Positions 34,866-42,827 of a stretch of DNA of 56,740 nt are shown here, in pieces. Within the stretch, counting starts at the first letter, position 1. Every line of letters starts with the position of its first letter. The stretch is from JBBQZO01 sp038207625 (GTDB taxonomy: Bacteria; Pseudomonadota; Gammaproteobacteria; Burkholderiales; Burkholderiaceae_D), in NCBI GenBank assembly GCA_038207625.1, contig JBBQZO010000039.1:1-56740 (forward strand), read 5' to 3'. Below the pieces are notes generated by a model, which made no database searches, had not been told where the DNA came from, and saw nothing but the letters and a program-made list of their open reading frames with translations. A program made the translations under genes and the position numbers.

Positions 34866-36578
34866 TTAGGCGAACAGCTTGTCGTAGGCCGCCAGCAAGG
34901 TCTGGTGCATCGGGCTGCCTTCCATGTCCACACCCAGCGTTTCGAGTCCGAAGAAGCGCTCGCTGCGGTCCAGCAGCGCCGCTGCCTGGCGCACCGCTTC
35001 TGCGCCGTACAGCAACACCAGAGTGCGGCGGAAATGCTCGACGTTGTCCATGCTCAGCATGCTTTGCACGCAGCGATACACCATGCGGCGCGCCGGGTTC
35101 ATCTGCTTGTATTGGACGATCCAGTCGCACCCTTCGCGGATCGCGTCGGTGTCGCCGATGGCCAGGCCGAGCAGCGTTTTCAGTTCGCCGATGCGCAGCT
35201 CTTTCCAGGCGGTGCCCAGCGGAATGGCCAGGCCCAGAATTTCCCACAGCGGGCGCTCGTCCGACAGGTTCAGCGTTTGCAGTTCTTCGAGCAGCTCGCC
35301 CGCTTCGTCGTCGGAGAGACTGTCCAGGCGCACCAACGCCGGACGGATCAGGTTGCCCACGCTGTTGTTTTCCCATTCCAGGTCTTCGACCGGGTAGATT
35401 TCCGACAGGCCCGGCACCAGGATGCGGCAGCTGTACGCGCCCTGCTCGCTGAAGTCGGCCACGTAGATGTCCTTGTCCTCGGCGTGCAACGCATCGCACA
35501 ACCACGTGTAATCTTCCTCGGTGGTGCCGCTGAAATTCCAGTCAGTGAACGGGAAGTCGGGTTGGTCGTTGAGGAAATTCCAGCTGACGACGCCGCTCGA
35601 ATCGACGAAGTGAATTTCCAGGTTGGCCACGGCGTTGATCTCGTCCATGTCGAAGCTTGCCTCGGGGAAGCCTTCCAGTGAGGCTAACGCGCGACCTTGC
35701 AGCAATTCGGTCAGTGCGCGTTCGAGCGCGATCTCGAAGCGCGGGTGGGCGCCGAAGCTGGGGAACACGCCCTGATCGCCCGGATGGAGCAGCGTCACGC
35801 ACATCACAGGGTATTTGCCGCCCAGCGAAGCGTCCTTGACCAGGATGCCGAAACCGGCGTCGCGCAAGCCCTTGATGCCAGCCGCGATGCCCGGATAGCG
35901 GGCGATCACCTCGTCGGGCACTTCCGGCAGCGACAGGCCTTCGGCGATGATGCGGTACTTGACCGAGCGCTCGAAAATTTCCGACATCGCCTGGCTGCGC
36001 GCTTCCATCAGCGTGTTGCCAGCGGCCATGCCGTTGCTGACATACAGGTTGCCGATAATGTTGACCGGAATGAAGGCTGTGGCGCCATCACGCAAGCGGG
36101 TGTAAGGCAGCGCGCAGATGCCGCGCTCGACGTTGCCCGAATTGAGGTCGACCAGCACTTCGCCGTCGATTTCGCCATCCGGGTTGTAGAACGCGTGCAA
36201 CTCGGGGTTAAGCAGTTCGGCCGGCCAGCTGCCGTCTTCGGTGGGGGCGAACCAGCGCTCTTGCGGGTAATGCACGAACGGACGGTTGGCGCGCGTCTGG
36301 CCCAGGTGGAAATGGGTCCAGAAATAATGCGTGTTGAGGCGTTCGAAAAATTCGCCCAATGCGCTGGCGCGCGCGGCCAGCTCGGAGGCGCCCTTGCCGT
36401 TGGCGAACAGCATCGGGCACTCCTTGTCCTTCACGTGCACCGACCAGATCGCTTCGACGGGGTTCAGCCAGGACGATTCGACCATCACGAAGCCGCGCGC
36501 TGCCAGCTTTTGCTGCATGGTGCTGATGGTCGACTCAAGGGAGGCATCTTTGCCTGGGATAAAGCTTTCGGTTTGCAT
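34866..36578 (-). CDS. ycaO: YcaO protein (ribosomal protein S12 methylthiotransferase accessory factor type)
   Basis: 570 residues, close to E. coli YcaO. The YcaO ATP-binding core (about 45-390) shows GKGASELAARASALGEFFER, NGMAAGNTLMEARSQAMSEI followed by FERSVKYRI, and FGAHPRFEIALERALTELLQGR, which hold the acidic ATP/Mg residues. The C-terminal extension (about 400-570) is the tetratricopeptide-like tail of the E. coli-type proteins. In E. coli YcaO assists RimO in methylthiolation of S12. No RiPP precursor or cyclodehydratase partner is nearby, so a peptide-toxin role is unlikely. The start at 36576-36578 is the first ATG before conserved sequence; a TAAAAT -10-like element lies at 36637-36642. 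Confidence 0.92.
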   Translation of the reverse strand: MQTESFIPGKDASLESTISTMQQKLAARGFVMVESSWLNPVEAIWSVHVKDKECPMLFANGKGASELAARASALGEFFERLNTHYFWTHFHLGQTRANRPFVHYPQERWFAPTEDGSWPAELLNPELHAFYNPDGEIDGEVLVDLNSGNVERGICALPYTRLRDGATAFIPVNIIGNLYVSNGMAAGNTLMEARSQAMSEIFERSVKYRIIAEGLSLPEVPDEVIARYPGIAAGIKGLRDAGFGILVKDASLGGKYPVMCVTLLHPGDQGVFPSFGAHPRFEIALERALTELLQGRALASLEGFPEASFDMDEINAVANLEIHFVDSSGVVSWNFLNDQPDFPFTDWNFSGTTEEDYTWLCDALHAEDKDIYVADFSEQGAYSCRILVPGLSEIYPVEDLEWENNSVGNLIRPALVRLDSLSDDEAGELLEELQTLNLSDERPLWEILGLAIPLGTAWKELRIGELKTLLGLAIGDTDAIREGCDWIVQYKQMNPARRMVYRCVQSMLSMDNVEHFRRTLVLLYGAEAVRQAAALLDRSERFFGLETLGVDMEGSPMHQTLLAAYDKLFA

Positions 36579-36793
36579 GTGGGAATCTTTTGAAATAGGC
36601 AATGCGTGAGGCGCGTGCGCGCGCCGGTGGGTAGGGATTTTACCCTGTTCCCCGCGCCGTGGCATCAGGCATAGTGTTTTTTGGGCGACGCGCACGAGCG
36701 CGCACGCAGCCCCGCGCGCCCCGCGTCGCGCGGCGTCAACACGCCGCCAAGACCGGCGGCGCGATCGACGTCAGGGCTGTGCGAGTGGCACCG

Positions 36794-37633
36794 TCAATGC
36801 GCCATCAAGACCGGCAGCGTCATCGACTTCAGGATCGTGCGGGTGGTACCGCCAAGCAGGATTTCGCGCAAGCGCGTATGGCCGTAGCAGCCCATCACCA
36901 GCATCGTCACGCCCAGATTGGCAGCGAGCGACAATAGCGCCTCGCCCACCGCGCCCACGCCGGCTTCCTGCATGACCTCGACCTTGACATCGTGGCGCGC
37001 CAGGTACAGCGCGATGTCGCTGCCGGCGCGGACACCGGCAGTGCCAGGCTCGCTGTCGGCGCTGTAGATGGCCAGGTGGACCAGCTTGGCGCGGCGCAGC
37101 AGCGGCAGCGCGGCCTGCACCGCGCGTGCCGCCTCGGCGCTGTCGTTCCAGGCAATCAGCACGCGTTCGTCGAGCGCCCCAAAATGGCCAGTGTGCGGCA
37201 CCAGCAGGACCGGACGCGCGCTGTGCATCACCACGTATTCGGGCACCTCGGCATACTGCGCGGGCAGCGCATCGGCCGGATTGTATTGACCGAGGATGGC
37301 CAGGTCGGCGTAACGCGCCTGCAAGCTGAGGCCGACGCCGACCTCGTCGTCGCTGAGCGCGCGCTCGAACGACGCTACACCGTTGCGTCTGGCATGCTCT
37401 TCGAAGCGATCCAGCGCAGCGCTCGCGCGGCGACGCAGTGTCTCGAGAAACGGCGCGATCTGCGGACTGTTCGGATCGAGTGCCACCGCATCGGACAGAA
37501 AGCGTGCCACACCGCTCATGGCGCTGCCGATCAGGTGGGCACCGTCGCGGCAGGCCAGTTCGGTGGCGATATCGAGACGGGCATCGATGTTCTTGCTGTC
37601 ATCGACGTGGACCAGTATTGTCTTGTAGCTCAT
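36794..37633 (-). CDS. Tandem-domain universal stress protein
   Basis: 279 residues with two UspA folds. The first (about 1-148) begins MSYKTILVHVDDSKNIDARL and lacks a clear nucleotide loop. The second (about 155-279) starts ERVLIAWNDSAEAARAVQAA and ends MGCYGHTRLREILLGGTTRT, then ILKSMTLPVLMAH, with the glycine-rich ATP-binding pattern. Such proteins accumulate in stress and stationary phase; the exact role is unknown. It is a single gene with about 215 nt to ycaO downstream. Divergent from the periplasmic binding protein gene. Confidence 0.92.
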   Translation of the reverse strand: MSYKTILVHVDDSKNIDARLDIATELACRDGAHLIGSAMSGVARFLSDAVALDPNSPQIAPFLETLRRRASAALDRFEEHARRNGVASFERALSDDEVGVGLSLQARYADLAILGQYNPADALPAQYAEVPEYVVMHSARPVLLVPHTGHFGALDERVLIAWNDSAEAARAVQAALPLLRRAKLVHLAIYSADSEPGTAGVRAGSDIALYLARHDVKVEVMQEAGVGAVGEALLSLAANLGVTMLVMGCYGHTRLREILLGGTTRTILKSMTLPVLMAH

Positions 37634-37899
37634 GGTGTGCTCCCGTTCGGGTTTGCGCGCGCCGCCTCTACAGCACAGCTGTCAGCTTCAGACTACGCCG
37701 GCCGCAAACGGCTGTCCACCTGGGCAGCGCAAGCGTGCGCCATTTTGGCGCGCGCGCTTGCGTCGCATCAAACGGGCGCAACACGCCGCGCCCGGCCAAG
37801 GCGGCGCCGTTTTCTCGGGTATCATCGCCGTGTTGGAAGCGTTAGTGCGTGGCGCTAGCTGTGCCCCCGCTTGGCTTCGAAGACTTCGGGAACGCCTGT

Positions 37900-39000
37900 A
37901 TGAACCGTTCGATCCTTGTGTTGTTGGCCGTCCTGCTGAGCATGAGCAGCCCGGCGCTGTGGGCTGCCCCGTTCAGCGTCACGTTCATCAATCCCGGGCG
38001 CGCCGACGAGCCGTTCTGGCGCAGTGTCACCCGCTTCATGCAGCCGGCCGCGCGCCAGCTCGACATCGAGCTCGAAGTGCTGTACGCCGAGCGCGACCAT
38101 ATGAAGATGGTCGCGCTGGCGCGCCAGGTCACGCAGCGCGCGCACAAACCGGACTACCTGCTGATCGTCAATGAAAAGATGGCGGGCCCCGAGATGCTCA
38201 AACTGGCCGACGCGGCGCATATCAAGACGCTGCTCGCGTTTAGCAGCTTCGACAGCTTGCAGGCGGCCGAGATGGGCACGCCGCGCCAGCGCTACCCTTA
38301 CTGGCTGGGCGCGATCACACCCAACGCGGCCGACGCCGGTCGCCTGACGGCAGTCGAACTGGTGCGCCAGGCCCGTCAAACGCACGCCGTCGGGGCCGAT
38401 GGCAAAGTCCACCTGGCCATGATCGCCGGCGACAAGAGCACCCCGACGGGCGCCCAGCGTCTGCAAGGCGCGCTCGACGCGCTCGAAGCAGACCCGCGCG
38501 TGGTGCTCGAGCAGATCGTCTACGCCGGCTGGGAGCGCAACCGCGCCAGGGAGCAGGCGCGCGCGCTGTTGCTGCACTTTCCGACACTGAACGCGATCTG
38601 GTGCGCCAGCGACCTGATGGCCTACGGCGCGATCGACGCGGCCGAGGCGGCCGGGCGCAAACCGGGCCGTGACGTGCTGTTCTCGGCCTTCAACAACTCG
38701 CCCGACGTGTTGCGCGCGCGCATACAGGGGCGCATCTCGGCGCTGGCCGGCGGCCATTTCACAGCCGGTGCCTGGGCGCTGATCATGCTCTACGACTACC
38801 ATCACGGCATCGACTTCGCCGGCGAAGCGCTGGCATTGCAGGCGCCGCTGTTCACGCTGCTTGACGCCGATCTGGCGCAGCGCTTCCTGAACCGCTACGG
38901 CGACGAGAACTACACCAGTGTCGACTTTCGCCGCCTGTCGCGCCACCTGCACCCGGCTTTGCCCCATTACGACTTCAGCCTGCTGTCGCTGCTGAAATAG
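37900..39000 (+). CDS. Orphan periplasmic substrate-binding protein (LacI/RbsB-like fold)
   Basis: 366 residues. The signal peptide (MNRSILVLLAVLLSMSSPAL, WAAP cleavage region) leads to a two-lobed binding protein: FSVTFINPGRADEPFWRSVT, LLIVNEKMAGPEML, HLAMIAGDKSTPTGAQRLQG, LNAIWCASDLMAYGAIDAAE and LFSAFNNSPDVLRAR. It resembles sugar- or autoinducer-2-type binding proteins (Peripla_BP_4). No ABC permease or ATPase gene is adjacent, so it may present a ligand to a sensor rather than feed a transporter. The ATG at 37900 lies directly before the signal peptide; upstream in-frame starts would add residues before it. Confidence 0.85.
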   Translation: MNRSILVLLAVLLSMSSPALWAAPFSVTFINPGRADEPFWRSVTRFMQPAARQLDIELEVLYAERDHMKMVALARQVTQRAHKPDYLLIVNEKMAGPEMLKLADAAHIKTLLAFSSFDSLQAAEMGTPRQRYPYWLGAITPNAADAGRLTAVELVRQARQTHAVGADGKVHLAMIAGDKSTPTGAQRLQGALDALEADPRVVLEQIVYAGWERNRAREQARALLLHFPTLNAIWCASDLMAYGAIDAAEAAGRKPGRDVLFSAFNNSPDVLRARIQGRISALAGGHFTAGAWALIMLYDYHHGIDFAGEALALQAPLFTLLDADLAQRFLNRYGDENYTSVDFRRLSRHLHPALPHYDFSLLSLLK

Positions 39001-39008
39001 CGCCGGCG

Positions 39009-39791
39009 CTACTGCATGTGCCAGCCGTGGCTGACGACGATCGACTGACCGCTCAGCGCCAGCGACGGGAACTCGGCGAGCCAAATTGCCGTTGCGGCGA
39101 TATCGGCCGTGCTGGTAAATTCCCCGTCGATGGTGTCCTTGAGCATGACGTTCTTGATCACTTCGTCCTCGCTGATATGCAGGCGCGCGGCCTGTTCAGG
39201 AATTTGCTTGTCCACCAGCGGCGTGCGCACGAAACCGGGACAGATGACGTTGACCCGGATCTGGTCTTTCGCCCCTTCCTTGGCGGCAACCTTGGCCAGT
39301 CCCAGCATGGCGTGCTTGGCCGCCACGTAGGCGCTCTTTAACGCCGAACCCTCGTGCGAATGCACCGATCCCATGTAAATGATGGAACCGCCGCGCCCGG
39401 CCTTGATCATTGCGCGCATGCAGGCGCGGGTGGTCAGGAAGGCACCATTGAGGTGAATGGCGAGCATCTTTTGCCAGTTTTCAAAGCTGAATTCGACGAT
39501 CGGGCTGATGATCTGGATGCCGGCATTGCTGACAAGAATATCGACGCCGCCGAACGCTTGCACGGTGTCCGCCACGCCCTTCTCAACCTGCGCTTCGTCG
39601 CTCACATCCATGGCCAGCGCGATGGCCTTGCCACCGGCGGCGATGATTTCCTGCGCCGTCACCTTGGCCGCTTCCAGCGCCAGATCGGCGATCGCCACGC
39701 TGACGCCCTGGCGCGCATACTCGATGGCGATTTCCTTGCCGATGCCACTGGCCGCGCCAGTGACGAGGGCCACTTTGTTATTAAGTTTCAT
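39009..39791 (-). CDS. 3-hydroxybutyrate dehydrogenase
   Basis: 260 residues, classical short-chain dehydrogenase. It has TGAASGIGKEIA for the NAD loop, NAGIQIISPIVEF after strand 4, the catalytic Ser in MGSVHSHEGS, Tyr and Lys in SAYVAAKHAMLGL and the family tail ending WHMQ. VCPG/ICPGFVRTPLVDKQIPEQA is typical of the bdhA/hbdH group. It oxidises (R)-3-hydroxybutyrate to acetoacetate during PHB breakdown. AAGGAG lies 5 nt before the ATG. It follows a small stress protein by 44 nt on the same strand, probably one operon. Confidence 0.93.
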   Translation of the reverse strand: MKLNNKVALVTGAASGIGKEIAIEYARQGVSVAIADLALEAAKVTAQEIIAAGGKAIALAMDVSDEAQVEKGVADTVQAFGGVDILVSNAGIQIISPIVEFSFENWQKMLAIHLNGAFLTTRACMRAMIKAGRGGSIIYMGSVHSHEGSALKSAYVAAKHAMLGLAKVAAKEGAKDQIRVNVICPGFVRTPLVDKQIPEQAARLHISEDEVIKNVMLKDTIDGEFTSTADIAATAIWLAEFPSLALSGQSIVVSHGWHMQ

Positions 39792-39835
39792 GTTTTCTCC
39801 TTGAGAATGGCGCCAATGGCTGCTCGGCGTGCCGG

Positions 39836-40120
39836 TTATAACTGCGATTTGAAGTAATGCACTGAGTGGGTGAAGGCGTCACGCAATTTGTCGGTGCGCA
39901 ACACCATCGAGTCCCATTGCGCATCGGCGGCGCTGGCCAGTTCGTCGAGCATGTCGCGCGCCGTTTGCGCTTGCTTGCGCAACTGGGCAATTTCACCCTT
40001 CAAGCGATCCTGCGCATCGGCGCGGGCATGTTTCACCTTGGCCTCGAGCTCATCCATCGTCGCGTTCAGCGTGTCCAGTTGCTGTTTGATCGCGGCGACA
40101 TAGGCGTCTCTGTTTGTCAT
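39836..40120 (-). CDS. Small coiled-coil stress protein (sll1863-like)
   Basis: 94 residues, almost wholly helical and charged: MTNRDAYVAAIKQQLDTLNA, then TMDELEAKVKHARADAQDRL, QLRKQAQTARDMLDELASAA and TDKLRDAFTHSVHYF. Length and pattern match the small soluble proteins annotated as the sll1863 stress-response family, whose function is unknown. AAGGAAACGTC precedes the ATG. It is the first gene in a likely operon with 3-hydroxybutyrate dehydrogenase. Confidence 0.8.
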   Translation of the reverse strand: MTNRDAYVAAIKQQLDTLNATMDELEAKVKHARADAQDRLKGEIAQLRKQAQTARDMLDELASAADAQWDSMVLRTDKLRDAFTHSVHYFKSQL

Positions 40121-40487
40121 GACGTTTCCTTATTAAGAACATGAAAGTGGGTGGGCAATGCGCCCAAAGCATGGGTTGGAACGCGCCGTAGCAGCGTGCA
40201 GCGCAGGACGTCAGTGCTGCGCACGGCAACGTGCTGCGCACGGCAAAGCGCTGCGAACCCGATCTGTCATCAGCATGGCCCGCCTTTGCTGCACGGTCTG
40301 TGCGCCTGCGTACCAAGGCGCGTGACCGGACGGGCGAAGGCGGTGCGCCGGCCGCGCGTGGACGCACTCTATGTGCGCTGGCGCACCGCGTGGCGTCAGC
40401 GAATTCGGTAGCCTGTCACCAGTCAAACCGATTGCGAGCGCATGCCTGCCATGCGTCGCCCCTGCCCTCTTCACTAAGGAGTCAATG
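40121..40487. other. 367-nt intergenic region between divergent small genes
   Basis: Separates the coiled-coil stress gene (minus) from the 63-aa gene (plus). It contains a tandem 17-bp repeat at 40214-40247. No strong promoter match and no credible gene; frames here overlap and are Arg/Ala-rich. Confidence 0.5.
40214..40247 (+). repeat. Tandem 17-bp direct repeat
   Basis: 40214-40230 and 40231-40247 are identical except for the last base (unit GTGCTGCGCACGGCAAC/A). A partial third copy of GCTGCG follows. Possible operator pair or slippage product. Confidence 0.6.
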
Positions 40488-40679
40488 ATGAAAACGACCA
40501 AGTCCGCGCCCAGCGCCCGTAAGACCCCGTCTGCTGTGCCCGCGCCGGGCACCCATGCACACACCGAGCGCGCGCTCGACGAAGCGCTGCGCGAGAGCTT
40601 CCCGTCGAGCGATCCGGTGGCCATCAACGTCACGCCGCCAGCGGACGTCGACAAGGCGATCAAGAAGCAGCAGCACTAA
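40488..40679 (+). CDS. Small hypothetical protein with DEALRESFPSSDP motif
   Basis: 63 residues. The basic Ser/Pro/Thr-rich N-terminus (KTTKSAPSARKTPSAVPAPG) is followed by ERALDEALRESFPSSDPVAI and NVTPPADVDKAIKK. The ALRESFPSSDP segment is seen in many small uncharacterised proteobacterial proteins; their function is unknown. AAGGAG (40476-40481) is 6 nt before the ATG at 40488 and 3 nt before an alternative ATG at 40485. The strong site supports a real gene despite the size. Confidence 0.75.
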   Translation: MKTTKSAPSARKTPSAVPAPGTHAHTERALDEALRESFPSSDPVAINVTPPADVDKAIKKQQH

Positions 40680-41179
40680 ACGCCCCCAGCCGGGGCGCAC
40701 GGCGCCGCGCGCCGCGCGTCGGGCGCAGCTGCCGACAACCCGGTTGGCGCGCCTCTCGCCTCATGCAAAAAACAACAATCTCGCTGTCAGCGCGCCGCCA
40801 TCGCCCTCGGCGGCGCGCCCCTCCCCTCCCTCTTGGCGCGCCACCGCGGCCGCCCCGCTGACTCACCAGGCCATACATTTGGCTCACGAGATCAATGCAT
40901 AGAAGCCAATCCGAAGCGGGTTTCCAATTAAGATCGATCAGTGCGAAAAATTGCAGTCTTGACAGCGATTCCTGACAACATGCGTGCAGGGATGGCAACT
41001 GCCCGGCGCGCCACATGGACGTCTGCTGCGACTAGCACATGACACCGGCGCCGGCGCGGCGACGGCAGTATCGATCGATGGTTGTCCCCAACAGAGAAGG
41101 CTGAAAAGCCGATGACATACGCAATGAATGCCCTCACCCGCCAGCTCGCTGCGCACCAAGCCCGCATCGTGGCGGCGCG
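40680..41179. other. 500-nt intergenic region before the fatty acyl reductase
   Basis: Mostly GC-rich without a credible long gene. An AT-richer patch at about 40885-40975 contains TTGACA (40959-40964) but no fitting -10. A 23-codon frame (41112-41183) at the right end overlaps the reductase start codon. No terminator seen for the small gene upstream. Confidence 0.5.
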
Positions 41180-41183
41180 ATGA
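41112..41183 (+). CDS. Possible 23-aa leader peptide overlapping the reductase start
   Basis: ATG at 41112; the peptide begins MTYAMNALTRQLAAHQ and ends in TGA that shares ATGA (41180-41183) with the reductase ATG. A purine-rich GAAGG lies about 11 nt upstream, further than usual. The overlap suggests translational coupling, but so short a frame could be chance. Confidence 0.3.
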   Translation: MTYAMNALTRQLAAHQARIVAAR

Positions 41184-42727
41184 CGATGCTCAACCTCACC
41201 CTTGACGCGCGCGCCGAACTGTCCGGCAAACGGATCTTCATCACCGGCACCACGGGATTTCTGGCCAAGGTGGTGCTGGAAAAGCTGATCCGCGCCGTGC
41301 CCGACGTCGGCCAGATCGTGCTGCTGATCCGCTCGGACGCCGGCGGCGCCAACGCGCGCGGTCGTTTCGAGCGCGATATCGCCACCTCGTCGGTGTTCGA
41401 CAAGCTGCGCGCCGAGCAGCCGGCCTGGCTGGCGCAATTTTTTGCCAGCAAAATCGAATGCATCACCGGCGAAGTGACCGAAGTCGGTTTCGGCCTGCCG
41501 CTGCCCACCTTCGCCGCCCTGTCGCGCCGCGTCGACCTGGTCATCAACACGGCCGCCAGCGTCAATTTCCGCGAAGAGCTTGACGTCGCGCTGCGCATCA
41601 ATGCGCTCAGTCTGGAACACGTGGCGGCACTGGCGCGCAGCGCGAATGCGCCGCTGATCCACGTGTCGACCTGCTACGTCAACGGCTACCAGCGCGGCGA
41701 CATGCACGAGCAAGTGGTCGCGCCGGCGCGCGGCCTGATTCCGCGCCACCGCGACGGCTACTACGACATCGCTGCGCTGCTGGCGCTGCTGCAGCAGCGC
41801 GTCGAGCAGGTCAAGGCCGACGTGCGCGATCCGGTCCTGCGCGCGCGCCGCCTGACCGAACTGGGCATCGCCGAAGCCAATTACTATGGCTGGAACGACA
41901 CCTACACCTTCACCAAATGGATGGGCGAGCAGATCGCGCTGCGCTGTATGCAGGGCCGTACGCTGACCATCGTGCGCCCGTCCATCATCGAGAGCACGCT
42001 GGCCGAGCCGGCGCCCGGCTGGATCGAAGGCGTCAAGGTGGCCGACGCCATCATCCTCGCCTACGCGCGCGGCAAGACGCGCTTCTTCCCCGCCATGCCC
42101 GACCAGGTGATCGACATCATCCCGGCCGACCTGGTGGCCAACAGCGTGCTGCTGGCGGGCGCCGAGGCGCTGGCCGAACCGGACCAGCAGCGCATCTACC
42201 AGGCCTGCAGCGGCGAGCGCAATCCGATCGCGCTGGGCAAGGTCATCGACCTGTTCCAGGCCGAGGCGAAACGCCATTGGCGCCACTACGACCGGCTGTT
42301 CTACGACGCGCCGAAACACGATTTCCGCGTCGTCAGCCGGCGCAGCTTTTTGCTGATGCTGGGCGCGACCCGGCTCGGGCTGGGCCTGTGGCGCGCGCTG
42401 CGCCGCGCGCTGGGCGTGTCGCAGGACACGCCGGCAATGGACGCGCTGCGCACCACACACACGCTGGCGCTGACGTTTTCGTTCTACACGGCGCCGCGCT
42501 ACCGCTTTCACAGCAGCGCGCTGATGGCCATGGCGCAGCGCTTTGGCGCCGACGACCAGGCCCGCTTCCCGGTCGACGCCGCGCAGATCGACTGGCCCGC
42601 CTATCTGGGCCCGATCCACATGGGCGGGCTGAATCGCTATGCGCTGCGCAAGCGGCGTGCCGCGCCCGCACCGGTGGCGGTGCCCTGCGTCGAGCAGCAG
42701 GAGGCGATCGGCTCGCAGGCAGGATGA
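41180..42727 (+). CDS. Fatty acyl-CoA/ACP reductase (alcohol-forming, FAR type)
   Basis: 515 residues. The N-terminal Rossmann domain (about 15-260, NAD-binding-4 family) has KRIFITGTTGFLAKVVLEKL, INTAASVNFREELDVALRIN, HVSTCYVNGYQRGD and the catalytic Tyr-Lys in YTFTKWMGEQ, with VRPSIIESTLAEPAPGWIEG after it. The C-terminal FAR domain covers about 330-500. Length matches the ~510-residue Marinobacter-type reductases that take acyl-CoA to fatty alcohol. It is followed 100 nt later by a wax ester synthase, which uses the alcohol, so the pair forms a wax ester pathway. An ATG at 41186 is an alternative start. Confidence 0.9.
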   Translation: MTMLNLTLDARAELSGKRIFITGTTGFLAKVVLEKLIRAVPDVGQIVLLIRSDAGGANARGRFERDIATSSVFDKLRAEQPAWLAQFFASKIECITGEVTEVGFGLPLPTFAALSRRVDLVINTAASVNFREELDVALRINALSLEHVAALARSANAPLIHVSTCYVNGYQRGDMHEQVVAPARGLIPRHRDGYYDIAALLALLQQRVEQVKADVRDPVLRARRLTELGIAEANYYGWNDTYTFTKWMGEQIALRCMQGRTLTIVRPSIIESTLAEPAPGWIEGVKVADAIILAYARGKTRFFPAMPDQVIDIIPADLVANSVLLAGAEALAEPDQQRIYQACSGERNPIALGKVIDLFQAEAKRHWRHYDRLFYDAPKHDFRVVSRRSFLLMLGATRLGLGLWRALRRALGVSQDTPAMDALRTTHTLALTFSFYTAPRYRFHSSALMAMAQRFGADDQARFPVDAAQIDWPAYLGPIHMGGLNRYALRKRRAAPAPVAVPCVEQQEAIGSQAG

Positions 42728-42827
42728 GTCCGAGCGCAGCACGCGAAGACGCCTTGACGGCGCCCACCGACTAGCCACAACGCCGACGTCTGCAAGCAAA
42801 CCAAGGACGCGGCAATAGGAGACAGCA

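Noticed and set aside
34866..36578. A thiazole/oxazole RiPP cluster around YcaO
   Set aside because: The protein matches the E. coli-type YcaO with its C-terminal tail; no precursor peptide, E1-like partner, dehydrogenase or exporter is adjacent.
40555..40902. 115-codon plus-strand open frame after the 63-aa gene
   Set aside because: Overlaps the 63-aa gene in another frame and is a Ser/Arg/Pro-rich shadow.
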